A DNA stretch of 64,000 bases from Sorghum bicolor (lineage: Eukaryota; Streptophyta; Magnoliopsida; Poales; Poaceae). Below, piece after piece: positions 11,675-22,963 of this stretch (the stretch's first letter is position 1; each line of letters opens with the position of its first letter). Under the pieces are notes generated by a model that worked only from the letters and a program-made list of their open reading frames with translations, made no database searches and was not told the origin of the DNA. The position numbers and the translations under genes were made by a program. The stretch is from assembly GCF_000003195.3 (NCBI RefSeq), contig NC_012879.2, positions 34,899,596 to 34,963,595 on the forward strand, in the 5' to 3' direction.

Positions 11675-11919
11675 CTGTGGAAAGGAATGAGAATACCATG
11701 GGTAAAAGAGGATTAGTTGAAGCAACATTTATTTATTTAAAAAGGGACGAAATTGTAAGGGAAGGAGCAGACAGAATGTATGTATGAATGCAACATGATG
11801 CATGCACGAACCGTACGTCCTCACAAACTTAGAAAATTAATATTCTAACGGATATACGGTGGCATACATTCGTCTCTCGATACGGTAACTATCGGTTTAC
11901 ACGTACGTTGTTAGAGTAC

Positions 11920-12172
11920 CTGCAGAAAACTTCATTTCAGCCCAACAATTCCCAATATATCACTCAAGAAAGCAGTAAACTAAGTGCACATTGCTTGGGC
12001 ATGCCCAACATGCTCAAACAATGACACCACAACTACCCGAGAAATTAAATACTCCCCAATTAAGTTTCTTTCGTGGTTCCATGGTTTCGACATGTAGCCA
12101 CTCCAGAAAACCACCGCGAACACTCCCCTAGACCGCCGTTTGGACGACCATGCTCTCACAGCTCCAACTTAC
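11920..12172 (-). other. Predicted leader intron, Tekay copy 1
   Basis: On the minus strand the leader shows a consensus donor CAG|GTAAGTT at 12172 and an acceptor TTTTCTGCAG ending at 11920, 253 nt apart. The base pair after the acceptor is GT, so it could act as acceptor and donor in turn. The same signals occur in copy 2 (32962/32723), element C (53637/53385) and element D (61993/61698). There is no RNA evidence here. Confidence 0.55.
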
Positions 12173-12212
12173 CTGAGCGTAGGTGCGACGTTGCATAATT
12201 TAAATCTAGCGA

Positions 12213-12235
12213 CATATGTGGCCAATTCACATATG
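12213..12235 (-). other. Leader hairpin, 8-bp stem
   Basis: CATATGTG, a 7-nt loop and CACATATG form a perfect inverted repeat in the leader between primer site and ORF0. Element C keeps the stem with a changed loop base (53668-53690). Copy 2 has one stem mismatch. A packaging or dimerisation role is possible but untested. Confidence 0.45.
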
Positions 12236-12475
12236 AAGGCTACCTCCACCATTAGACCACAGGGTAGCATAGTGCGGTCATCACACATCCATACCTAAGT
12301 ACTGCCGAAGATGCATAAATAAAACCTCCCAAGTCAGTACTTAAATAGCCACCTAGAGTCCTTATGTGGGCAAGGAGGATTCGACCACTGGCATAACTTG
12401 ATTACTTATTAAACACCATTTTATTTAAAAACTCTTTTGTTTTAAATACACAAACGCTGCATTTATAATGCTGAA

Positions 12476-12490
12476 CTTGCTCCGATGCCA
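12476..12490 (-). promoter_or_regulatory. Primer binding site of Tekay copy 1, iMet-like
   Basis: The minus strand reads TGGCATCGGAGCAAG, two bases from LTR 2. It differs at two positions from the usual TGGTATCAGAGC complement of initiator tRNA-Met. Element D has TGGCATCAGAGC, a one-base difference, which supports a tRNA-iMet origin. Confidence 0.65.
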
Positions 12491-12492
12491 GC

Positions 12493-15400
12493 TGTCACAG
12501 AACCGACCAAATTATAAGAGTTCAAGTGCAGAAACGATCGTCAAACAATCAAGTTTCTAAACTTGAGCCCATATAATCCCGGTAGTCAATCGAAATCACG
12601 GAGGACTTCAAACCAACTCGCAACAAACCAAGATCGTAATAGTTCAGCATAAACACAACGAATGTTACATAGTCATTCATTGCCGACGAAGCGGCACCAC
12701 ATCGGAGTCATTAAGTTATTACAACCCAAGTTTGAAGTAGCGGAAGCAAAATAGTTACACACACTCGTTCAAAGTTCAGTTCACAAGTTTGGTTACTGCC
12801 AGAGTCTATACCATCCTTCCAAAAGCATCATAGACGAGAAGAGTAGAGAACCGTGCCCAACGGTTAGTCTTCATCCCCAGCTGGATGGAGACAGGTCTTG
12901 CAGAAACCGTCATAGAAGATATCATCTGCAAGGTGGGAATAAACCCTGAGTACGAGGATGTACTCAGCTAGACTTACCCGTCTAGTAAAACACAAAAGAC
13001 ACCAAGGATCATGCAAGGCTAAATTTTAAGTGGAGCTGGTTGACTCACCTTTTGCCAAAAGCTTAACTTACAACTAAGTCATTTTAAGAGCATCATATTT
13101 ATTTATCATCAGCCTACCACTAGATTAGCACCTGTACTACAACACATCACTTGATTATTACAAACAATATTAACCATATCAAATTCGTCATATGTTCTTC
13201 TTGCTATCATCATTATCACGAACCAAGTTCATTAGTGAATGCTACGTTTGCCGCTGCTCTGTCAAGTTCTCACTAACCGGGAGAGACGGCGATTCGAATC
13301 GAATTCCTATCCAGCTGGAGGATTATTCCTAGCACTCACCCAGGCATCCCCTGCCGGAGAGCCAAAGGGTCACCTTTGGTACGACTCAGGAATCGCGGCT
13401 CCGATCAGCGCCGCACTCCCAGGGCTACCACTCTGCCAGGGAGGTCAGGAATTTTAACTCACCTGCCTTTGGACTTACGCCAATGGTCCCCCGCACACCG
13501 CACTTCCTCCGGTAGTGCGCACTTTATACTTCCCGGTCTTCCGGCCTGAGTCATACTACTCGGCTTCGCGGTCGGAACGAGTTATCCGGCCAACTAAGTG
13601 TCAGGCATGCGTTCAACATGACAAGAGGACGTACAACGATCGGTCCTTAGCTGCCACAGACGGAGTTACTACACACTTGCAAAACTCCGCCCGGCTTAAG
13701 TCAATTTAACCAGGTTCCATCCACGATAGCACATATAGACCATCGTGACCCGACACAACCCTATATCGCGCGGATGACAGAATATCACCCGACTTCTACC
13801 GATTAAAGCATAGCTAAGCTGCTACTCGAACCTAACTCTACAACCAGGGAGGGTGAGTTATCTGGACAAGGATAGAGTAGAATGCAGCAACAGTTTCATC
13901 ACAACTCCTATACGTAATGCATCAATAGATATAACGTATTAAGTAAACTTTTCGGAAATAAGGGGAGACTTAGAATGCTCCGGGGCTTGCCTCTCACGAA
14001 CGATGCCGGCTCGTGATTCGGGCACTCAACTTCTTCTTCGGGCTCCTCGAGTCCGGCTTGCTGGACCTCCACCTCCTGGCTGCCCTCCTGACCTTCGGGA
14101 TTTGCTCGGAGCTCGAAGGAAACTGCCACGTCCGGTGCACCTATTGCATGCTCGATGAATGAGAAGGTGCACATGCTACAGATGAATGCTTAATAACACA
14201 AGCAACTCACTGGACACTCATTTACGGAGCAAGAGTTATACTAACTCACATGAATAAACAAGTTAACATAACCCAAAACCTATCATGGCACTAAAGCAGC
14301 AAACGACACAAAACAAGTATGCTCAGTAAATAAATCATAATTATAGATAGACAGGTCCAAAAAACATGAGTAAGGACATTCTGGAAAGCTTATGAAATTT
14401 TCTACAATTAATATTTAATCATGACAGCAAGATTCATACATGAAACTGGTCATTTAAACAAAGTTCCAGGTTCTGTCCCAGAAAAACAGAGAACACCTAT
14501 TTCTGGAACCCAGCTTGGAACATCCATAACTTTTAAACTACTTGGCCAAATGACTTCAAATTTAAACCACACCTGGCTCTATAAGTTTAGAACAACTTTG
14601 ATTTAGACAAGTTTCACAGAAAGTCAAGTTATTATTAAGCAAAGTTAAATTGCTCACTTGCTGTCCAGAACAGCATTTAACCCTATAGTTAATTATTTAA
14701 TGACATGATCAAAACACAAACCATGCCAACCATATGACTCATGAGCACAAACATATTACAAGGTCACCAGATCATCAGTTGAAAACCCCAAAACAATTAC
14801 TTAACAAGGCATTTATTAATTAACTTTAGATAAGGCATATTTACAAGATATTAGTTAAAGTGCTCAGAAAAATCTACAAAAATTACAGAGGCACAAGTAT
14901 AACATCAGATCACCACCATAAAATTTTCACGACCAATACACATGCCAAATTAAAGATATGCATTTAACATGTATCAAGGCATTTATTTCATAAATTCATA
15001 GACATGACTTATATAGTGTCAAACAACAGATTTCAGATTATTTATATCTTAGGAATACCATAAACAAGTTTACCACCAAAATAGAGCACCAGCATAAGCA
15101 CCAATTATTTTATGTGATTTAATTAAAGAAACAAGCCATATTTCAAACACAAATTACATATCACAACAACATTGCTCCAAAAATCATGAAATAATTATCA
15201 GAGCACTCTAATGCCATGCAGAGACCACCATAAAATTTTCAAAGCAAACTAAGCAGTATAACAAGAGATATGCATTTATCCAAAAATAATAAGATTAAAT
15301 CCTTAATAAATAATTTCTCAGAAAACATGATTCATTTTATATTTTTATTAAATACTAGCCATCTCAAGAAACACCACAAAATTTGTTTCACAATTTTTGG

Positions 15401-17070
15401 ATCTCAGAAACAGGAGATATGATTTTTGCAAGAAAGCCAAAAATCAGGATTTTGAATAAAAGAAAAGGAGGGAAAGAGAGAGTCGCTGACAGTGGGTCCC
15501 ATCTGTCAGGCTCTTCTTCCTTACGGCCGAGGCGATCTTCGCCGGCGATTTCTCCGTGACGGCGAGGTCTCCGGCCAAACCCAGGGCATCAACGTGATCC
15601 CCGAACCCTAACGACTCGATTGACCCCACTTTTGCCACGGCGGAGCCACCGGAAGGGGCTCACCGTCGGCAATGGCGGCTCGGCGGAGGTGCCCGGCGTT
15701 ACGCCGGAGCCCTCAGGCCGGTAGAGCGCGACCTAAGGCCTTCTACAGCACCAACGGACTACGGCGAAGCTTCCGAGGTACGCGGCTTGGCCTGGATCCC
15801 CGTGGAAAGCGCTGGCCACGAGAGCACCCAACTCCGGCGGAAGGACGGCGGCGCTGCGCACCGTGTCCGGCGACGGAGAACCCGGTAGAGCGTCCACCAG
15901 GTGGCGCAAAAGCTCGCTAAGGACCTAAGCTACCTCTAGGACCTAACCAAAGATGATGAAAAGCCTCACAGCGCTCGGCATTGAGTTCGCCGGAGAAGAA
16001 GGTCACGGCGGACCGATTTGGGGGAAGAAGGGAATGTCGGCTCACCGGTGGGTTTCTCGCCGAGTTAGAGGGTGGAGCTTGGAGAGCGGCTCACGGCGGA
16101 GCTTTGGGTGGAGTTTGGTGGACGGAGACGCAGAGAGGAGCGCACATGAGCTCGCCGGAGTGAGCTCGCGGCGGAGAGCTCGCTGCGGACGAGGTTCAGG
16201 CGAGAGAGGGCGAGGCAGAGCGAAGTGGACGCGTCCACTCGCTCGGGGCGTCGCCGTGGAGGTCATGCACGCGACGGAAGCTGACAAGCGGGGCCAAACG
16301 CGGCGTACGGGCGACAAATGGCGACGGAGCTCTGCCGGCGGTCGGCCACGTCGACGAGGTGAGGCCCGATTCAGAAGAAAGGGTGCTCGTGTGATAGAGC
16401 CACTTCACCGGCGATTATCTCCCAAACCAGAGCGAATTAGGCGATGGCGTAGTTGACAAACTTGGAGTACTAGGCGAGATCTACAACTTTGTCAACTAGA
16501 GCAAAGGCCAGATCGGCCTGGATTGAAAGATATAGAGTTTCCAAAACCGATCGAGCAAACTGCAAAGCACCCAGGACTTAGAAAATTTTCTAAGTGTTGA
16601 AAACAGCCCCAAATCTGCCTTGTGGGCCACTTTTGAGCTATTTGTGGTCATTTTCATGAGATGGCCATAAAACAACTTTTGTTCCTTATAAAATTTGCTA
16701 CAACTTTGCTGTAGGAAGCTCTGACATGCAAACATTTTATGAAACACTTTTTAAAGGCCTAAGCAAAAGAGGGTCCTAGGGCCTATTTTCATAAGTATGA
16801 CTTAGAAGCATATTTTGGAAAAGTGACCAACATGAACATTGTTCCCAAGATCAAGTTAAACATAGATAAACTAATTACCAAGACATTAAGCACAAACACA
16901 AGCATTGTTCACTCAAACATAAGCATAGGAAGCCTATTTAATCAATTTAAACCACATCTTTGCAAAGAATGACATGTCTCAAGATAGATGATGATCATGG
17001 ATGCTTTGAATAAATGATGATGCTCATGCTATTCACATGCTTGATGCAACCATAAAACTGGGGTGTTACA
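12493..17070 (-). mobile_element. Tekay LTR 2 (shared middle LTR)
   Basis: This 4578-bp LTR is nearly identical to LTR 1. It has a primer site on its left (12476-12490) and a polypurine tract on its right (17071-17085). It is therefore at once the 5' LTR of copy 1 and the 3' LTR of copy 2. No target duplication flanks it. It carries the same acidic ORF (13908-14174), twin hairpin and GC-rich zone as LTR 1. Confidence 0.9.
13908..14174 (-). CDS. Acidic small ORF within Tekay LTR 2 (88 aa, unknown)
   Basis: This copy differs from the LTR 1 version by two residues (Q to R in the ELxANPEG stretch, D to N near the end) and keeps the ECPNHEPASF and GKPRSILSLP motifs. The 29-nt conserved block is at 13963-13991. 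The function is unknown. Confidence 0.4.
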   Translation of the reverse strand: MCTFSFIEHAIGAPDVAVSFELRANPEGQEGSQEVEVQQAGLEEPEEEVECPNHEPASFVRGKPRSILSLPLFPKSLLNTLYLLMHYV

Positions 17071-17112
17071 GCCCTCCCCCCTTACAAAAATCTCGTCCCG
17101 AGATTTGAAAGC

Positions 17113-20100
17113 TTACTGATTTTCGAAGAAGGTTTTGTAAACTTCTTTCAAATAATCCTCCATCTCCCAAGTGGCATCTTCTTCCCCGTGGTTACTCCAC
17201 AACACTTTGTAGAGCTTAACCACACGATTACGCGTTTCCCGTTCCTTGCGATCAAGAATCGCCATGGGTTTCTCCTCATACACCAAGTCTGACTTCAACT
17301 TGATATCTCGAATTTCCACTCGTTCCTCCGGTACACGAAGGCACTTCTTCAATTGCGATACGTGGAAGACAGGAAAAATGGCCCGAAGCGCAACTGGGAG
17401 TTGAACTTTGTATGCCACATTCCCTTTCTTTTCGAGAATCCAATAAGGTCCCACATAGCGAGGTGCAAGCTTTCGCTTGACTCCGAACCTTTGTACACCC
17501 TTCATCGGAGACACCTTGATGTACACATGGTCACCAACTGAATACTCAATCGGCTTCCTTCTCTTGTCGGCATAACTTTTCTGACGAGCTTGAGCAGCTT
17601 CCAGGTGTTGCTGGATAACACGGACTTTCTGCTCCGCTTCGTTCACGAAATCGATGCCGTAGTATCTTCGCTCTCCAGCTTCTACCCAATTCAACGGGGT
17701 TCGAGACTTTCGACCGTACAAGGCTTCAAATGGAGCCATCTTGATACTCTCCTGATAACTGTTGTTGTAGGAGAACTCAGCTAATGGCAACCACTTAACC
17801 CAAGAACCTTTTGATGAGAGAGCACATGCCCTCAACATATCTTCAAGGATCTGGTTAACTCGTTCAGTTTGACCTGCTGTTTGGGGATGATAAGCATAGC
17901 TGCGGACCAAGTGAGTACCAATCTGCTCATGAAGACATTCCCAAAAACGAGCAGTGAACTGTGGTCCACGATCAGATATGATTGTTCGAGTCACACCATA
18001 CTGGCGAACAATGTGCTCGAAATACAACTCCGCATACTGATGGGGACGATAATCAGTTCGGACTGGAATAAATCGAGCAACCTTGGTCAAACGATCTACA
18101 ACCACCCAGATAGAGTCATAACCCTTAACAGAAGTTGGGAGTCCACTGATGAAATCCATGCTGACTTCTTCCCATTTGCAACCAGGGATTAGCAAGGGTT
18201 GAAGCAAACCAGCTTTCATGTGAACAGCCTTCACGCGACAACAATTGTCACAACGAGCGACAAAAGCAGCTATCTCCTTTTTCATCTTTGTCCACCAAAA
18301 CAAAGGTTTCAGATCCTGATACATCTTGCTACTACCAGGATGGATAGACATTTTGGATGAATGAGCTTCAGATAGGATCTGATTTCGCAGCTCGCGGTCT
18401 TTTGGGACCACAAGTCGATCCTTGAACCAAAGGATTCCGTTTTCATCAACCCGGAAATGTTTGGTTTCTTCTTCCTTCATCTTCCTCTTGATATGGTGGA
18501 TGCCTACATCTGTCCGCTACAGTTCGATGACTCGATTGCGAATGGTACTTTCCAGAGAAATCTGGTTGAGCACAAGCGGATGCATAAGATGTGACAACAA
18601 CGGATCTTCCACTTGGATTGAGTGACAGTGCGCTTTCCGACTCAAGGCATCCGCCACCACGTTTGCCTTGCCCGGATGATAGTGCACTTGGAGATTATAG
18701 TCTTTAATCAACTCAAGCCACCTTCACTGCCGCATGTTCAGTTCAGGTTGAGTGAAGATATACTTGAGGCTCTTATGGTCGGTGTAGATATTACACAGAT
18801 TACCCAGCAGATAATGCCTCCAGATTTTCAAAGCATGAACAACTGCTGCCAATTCTAAGTCATGAGTGGGGTAATTGACCTCATGCTTTCAAAGTTGGCG
18901 CGAGGCATACGCGATAACGCGACCTGCCTGCTTCAACACACAGCCTAAACCAATGCCCGATGCATCACAAAAGACATCGAAGGGCTTCTCGATGTCAGGT
19001 TGAGCTAGGACAGGAGCTGATGTCAGCAGTGTTCTCAACTTGTGGAATGCCTCCTCACACTCAGGTGTCCACACAAACTTTTCATCTTTCTGAAGTAGAC
19101 GAGTCATAGGCTTGGATATTTTGGAGAACTCCGGAATAAATCGACGGTAATACCCAGCCAGACCGAGAAAACTCCGAACCTCGTGTACCGAAGTTGGAAC
19201 TTTCCAATCCAGCACCTCTTGCACCTTAGCCGGATCCACCGATATGCCTTCTTGAGATAAGACATGGCCCAAGAAAGGTACTTTCTTTAGCCAAAACTCG
19301 CATTTGCTAAACTTAGCATAAAGCTGATGTTCGCGCAAACGCGACAACACTACACGCAGATGCTCTGCATGCTCCTCTTCATTGCAAGAATATACCAAGA
19401 TATCATCAATGAAGACCACTACAAACTTGTCCAATTCGGGCATGAACACCGAATTCATAAGATACATGAAATGAACAGGTGCATTCGTAAGCCCGAAGGA
19501 CATGACAAGGTACTCATACAACCCATACCTCGTCGAGAAAGTCGTCTTAGGTATATCTTCGGGACGGATCTTGATCTGATGGTACCCAGATCGCAAATCA
19601 ATCTTGGAGAATATCTTAGCTTTAGACAACTGATCAAACAAGATATCAATGCGAGGAAGAGGGTATTTGTTCTTGATAGTCACCGCATTTAGGGGACGAT
19701 AGTCCACACACATGCGCAAAGATTGATCCTTCTTCTTCACAAAGATAGCCGGACAACCCCAAGGAGAAGAACTAGGATGAATAAGACCCTTCTGCAACAA
19801 CTCATTTAGTTGGGTCTTAAGCTCAGCTAATTCGTTGGGCGGCATCCTATAAGGTCTTCTAGAGATAGGAGCGGTGCCTGGAATCAATTCAAATTTGAAC
19901 TCCACATCCCGATCCGGAGGAAGCCCGGGCAAATCATCAGGAAATACGTCCGGAAACTCACACACCACCGGAATATCCTGAATAGCCTTAGATGTAACTG
20001 CATTCACAGTGGAGTCTTGGCAGGTGGAGTCTTGGCATAGTTGGGACCCGTGTTGCCCCTAGGAAGAGCAATAGAGTACCCCTTGCGGAAACCCATCTTT

Positions 20101-20493
20101 GCCTGATTTTTCTTCACCGGATGGCGGTATCGCTGGTTGGGGGTTGGAGCACGGAATGGTGGCTTAGCTGCCACTGGAGCCTTGGACTGAGATGACCCAG
20201 CACTGGCCTCAAAAGCCCTTTTGCGAGTCTTGGTCGCAGTGTACACAGTGTTATAGTTCTCTTGGGTGAGAGCATCACTGACAAACTCGTTGAAAGTTGC
20301 ACACTTAGTGCGGCCCATAGTCTTCAGCAATTTGGGACCCAAACCCCGCTTGAAACTAGTGATCTTTTTCGTCTCCGTGTTCACAAACTTAGGAGCATAC
20401 CTAGACAAGTGATGGAAAGCATGCAAATACTCCTTCAGAGTCTTGTTGCCCTGAGTCAACTGCATGAACTCGGTGTGCTTCATCTCCATAACA
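17113..20493 (-). pseudogene. gag-pol: Tekay-type gag-pol, internal copy 2, 3' part (deleted and interrupted)
   Basis: This is the continuation, beyond the Sirevirus, of the gag begun at 31029. Late Gag is open to about 20004. There a deletion of roughly 540 bp relative to copy 1 removes the zinc knuckle, the protease DSGA motif and most of the protease. RT with FIDD is open from 20007 to 18889. Stops follow at about 18889 (CGA to TGA), 18728 (CGA to TGA) and 18516 (CAG to TAG). The last 455 residues, with the integrase core and chromodomain-like end, are open from 18480 to 17113. Copy 1 is intact at each of the three stop positions. The deletion junction repeats GGAGTCTTGGCA, a filler-like duplication. 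Confidence 0.88.
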
Positions 20494-21348
20494 CCCGGTG
20501 AAAGGTCCTTGTTTGGTTTTGGTAATTGAGTGACAACTTAGGTGGACTAATAGTGTTTATGTGAGATACACAGGAGATTAGTCCACAGGTGATTATGTGA
20601 TGATGGAGGAGCTCATTGCATATGAGACATGACATGGAGTCATGTGACCAAGGTGGAGAAGATCAAGATGAGGCTTGGCTTGATGGACCGGTTGCAAGAG
20701 TGAAGGGCAAGTCGGAGACTTTGAAGCGAGGGACCGCGTGTGACGGTGAAGCTTGAGCAAGACTTGGCGCCGATGGACCAAGGCAACGGTGAAGAGCAAG
20801 TGAGGTCAAGATCGATGAACCAATACGGTCACGTGATGATATGAAGTGGATCATATCATTTAGTGATTGGTTGGTGCATGTGTTGCATCAACATTGGAGG
20901 AGATGGAATGGAAAGCGCCAGGCAAAGGTATAACCTAGGGCTTTTCTATTTCACCGGTCATAGGTGTGTAGAGAAGTTTATGACCGGATTTAGGATAGAT
21001 GACCGTACTATCAAGAGGGGCAAACTTGTTTGCATATCGGTCATCTAGTGCCACTTGAGCGATCTAACTTTGCATACGTGTTATGATCGAGTGGCGTGGC
21101 AAGTTTGAGAGGCTAACTCCTTTGGGAAAATGTTTGTGAAAATGCTAACACACATGCACTTGGTGGTGTTGGCACACTTTTCAAAGGAGGTGGAGTTCCT
21201 AGGGTTGAGAGGCGTGTGGGTTCCTCTCTCCCTCCCGCCGAGCTTGCGAGGCGGGATTCGGCGCTTTTGAGAAAATTAAGTGCATATTTTCTATTGCGCC
21301 GGTGGGAAGTTTGGAGAAGTCGCGGGAGTGTTTCTTGCTGAGAAACAC

Positions 21349-21760
21349 TCACCGGACGCTGGTGCTGGCAGCACCGGACGCTGGTCTAGATCGTCCGGTG
21401 TGGTGTCTGTGGCGCAGGTGTGCACCGGACGCACCGGAGTGAGTCCGGTGCTCAGCGTCCGGTGTGAAGGCGTTTTGCAACCCTCTCTGCGCACGAGTCC
21501 GGTGAGCACCGGACCGTCCGGTGCCCAGCGTCCGGTGAGGTCGCGAGTTTAACACCCTCTCTGCGCATGAGTCCGGTGTGCACCGGACGCGTCCGGTGTG
21601 GACTAGTTGAGCGTCCGGTGGTGCTGTGTCTGGCGCGAGCGCGTGGTAGCCGTTGGCGGCAACGGTCGACTTCAAACGGCTAGTGACACGTGGCGGTCAG
21701 CTGAGCACCGGACGCTAGGTGTGGAGCGTCCGGTGGCTTCCTGTGAGCGTCCGGTGCTCA
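21349..21760. repeat. CACCGGAC/GTCCGGTG palindrome cluster upstream of the Sirevirus TATA box
   Basis: At least 15 copies of CACCGGA or TCCGGTG half-sites occur in both orientations, often paired as inverted repeats, for example CACCGGACGCGTCCGGTG. Such arrays are a known hallmark of Sirevirus LTRs. The exact duplicate is in the 3' LTR at about 29009-29420. Confidence 0.85.
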
Positions 21761-21806
21761 CGACTTTTGCCCAGTGAAGGGGCAACGGCTAGTTTTGCCC
21801 TTAGGG

Positions 21807-21816
21807 CTATAAATAG
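21807..21816 (+). promoter_or_regulatory. TATA box of the Sirevirus LTR
   Basis: CTATAAATAG lies just after the palindrome cluster. The 3' LTR equivalent is at 29467-29476. Confidence 0.75.
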
Positions 21817-22914
21817 AAGTGGTGGCCGGCCTTGGCTGGTGCTGAGCACTCTTGGGACTTAGTGTCCATGCTTGGAGAGTGCTAGGAAAGCCTCTAACTC
21901 ACTTGTGCTTGCAAGAGTGCGAATCAATAGCGAGTGAGTGATTCTAGTGCGTTGCATTGAGAGATTGCATCAAGTGGCACTAGGTGTTCGTGTTGCAAGC
22001 CGGTGGTGCTTGTTACTCTTGGAGGTTGCCACCTCCTAGACGGCTTGGTGGCTAGTGACTCCGTCGAAGCACGCAAGGAGATTGTGCGGTGCTCCGGAGA
22101 AGAGATTGTGAGGGGTACGGTGCTCACCCCGCGGGGATCGCGAAGAGCAACTCTAGTTGAGCGAGACGTGAAGAGCGACAAGTGGTCCGGCCGGGTCAAG
22201 TGCTAGAGCTTGTGGTAAGCACTCCACGTGGGAGAGTGTGACTTGCGGGTCACCACTAGCAAGAGGACCGGCGGCAACCTTGGAGCTTGTCTCAACGGGG
22301 ACGTAGCTTGGTGGCAACCAAGTGAACCTCGGGAGAAAATCATCGTGTCAACATTGTTCTTCCCGTTGGTTTGCAAAATCCCTAATACAAGCTTGTTCTT
22401 ACATTCATATACTTGTGCTTGTGTAGTTGCTCTTGTAATTAGTTAGCTTGTGTAGCTTGCTAGTTACCTTCTTGCTTGTGTAGCTAGAAGTAGTTCCCTT
22501 GCGTGACTAATTTGGTTTGTGTAACCTTGTTAGTCACATTGCTTAGTTTGTGTAGCTAAGTAAGTTGCGCTCTCTAATTTGGCATTAGTTGCCTTGTTAT
22601 TGAGCTTGCTAGTGAGCTTAGGCTTTGTGCGCTTTGCCTCACTAGTTTGTGTAGGAGCTCCCCCGGTTTGCAAAGTACTAGTTGCATAGGTTTGTGTGAC
22701 CTTGCTTCTAGATTTGGTTAGGTGAGCTCTTGCTAAGGTGGCACCTTGCTTGCTTGTTTAGGATCTTTTCAAGGTGCTAGAGAACTTAGATAGAGGGGTG
22801 TAGTCTTGGCTAGACCGATAGTTTTAATTCCGCATTTGTTTCGGTTAGCCGACGCGATAAGTTTTAGAAAGGACTATTCACCCCCCCTCTAGTCCGCCAT
22901 CTCGACCCTTCAAG

Positions 22915-22926
22915 TGGTATCAGAGC
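22915..22926 (+). promoter_or_regulatory. Primer binding site, initiator tRNA-Met (Sirevirus)
   Basis: TGGTATCAGAGC lies two bases after the LTR end and is a perfect match to the usual tRNA-iMet complement. Confidence 0.9.
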
Positions 22927-22963
22927 TAGGTCTCTCATTTGTGGTCTTCACCGACCCGAGAGG

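Larger units (their letters stand above)
20499..22912 (+). mobile_element. Sirevirus 5' LTR
   Basis: It starts TGAAAGG and ends CCCTTCA. A TATA box (CTATAAATAG) is at 21807-21816, downstream of the palindrome cluster at 21349-21760. From about 22370 the 3' third is rich in short TTGTGTAGCTTG-like repeats. The small ORFs are duplicated exactly in the 3' LTR and show no domains. Confidence 0.92.

Noticed and set aside
21349..21760. CRISPR-like regular repeats
   Set aside because: The repeats are short palindromic half-sites with irregular spacing in an LTR promoter, and the genome is plant-like.
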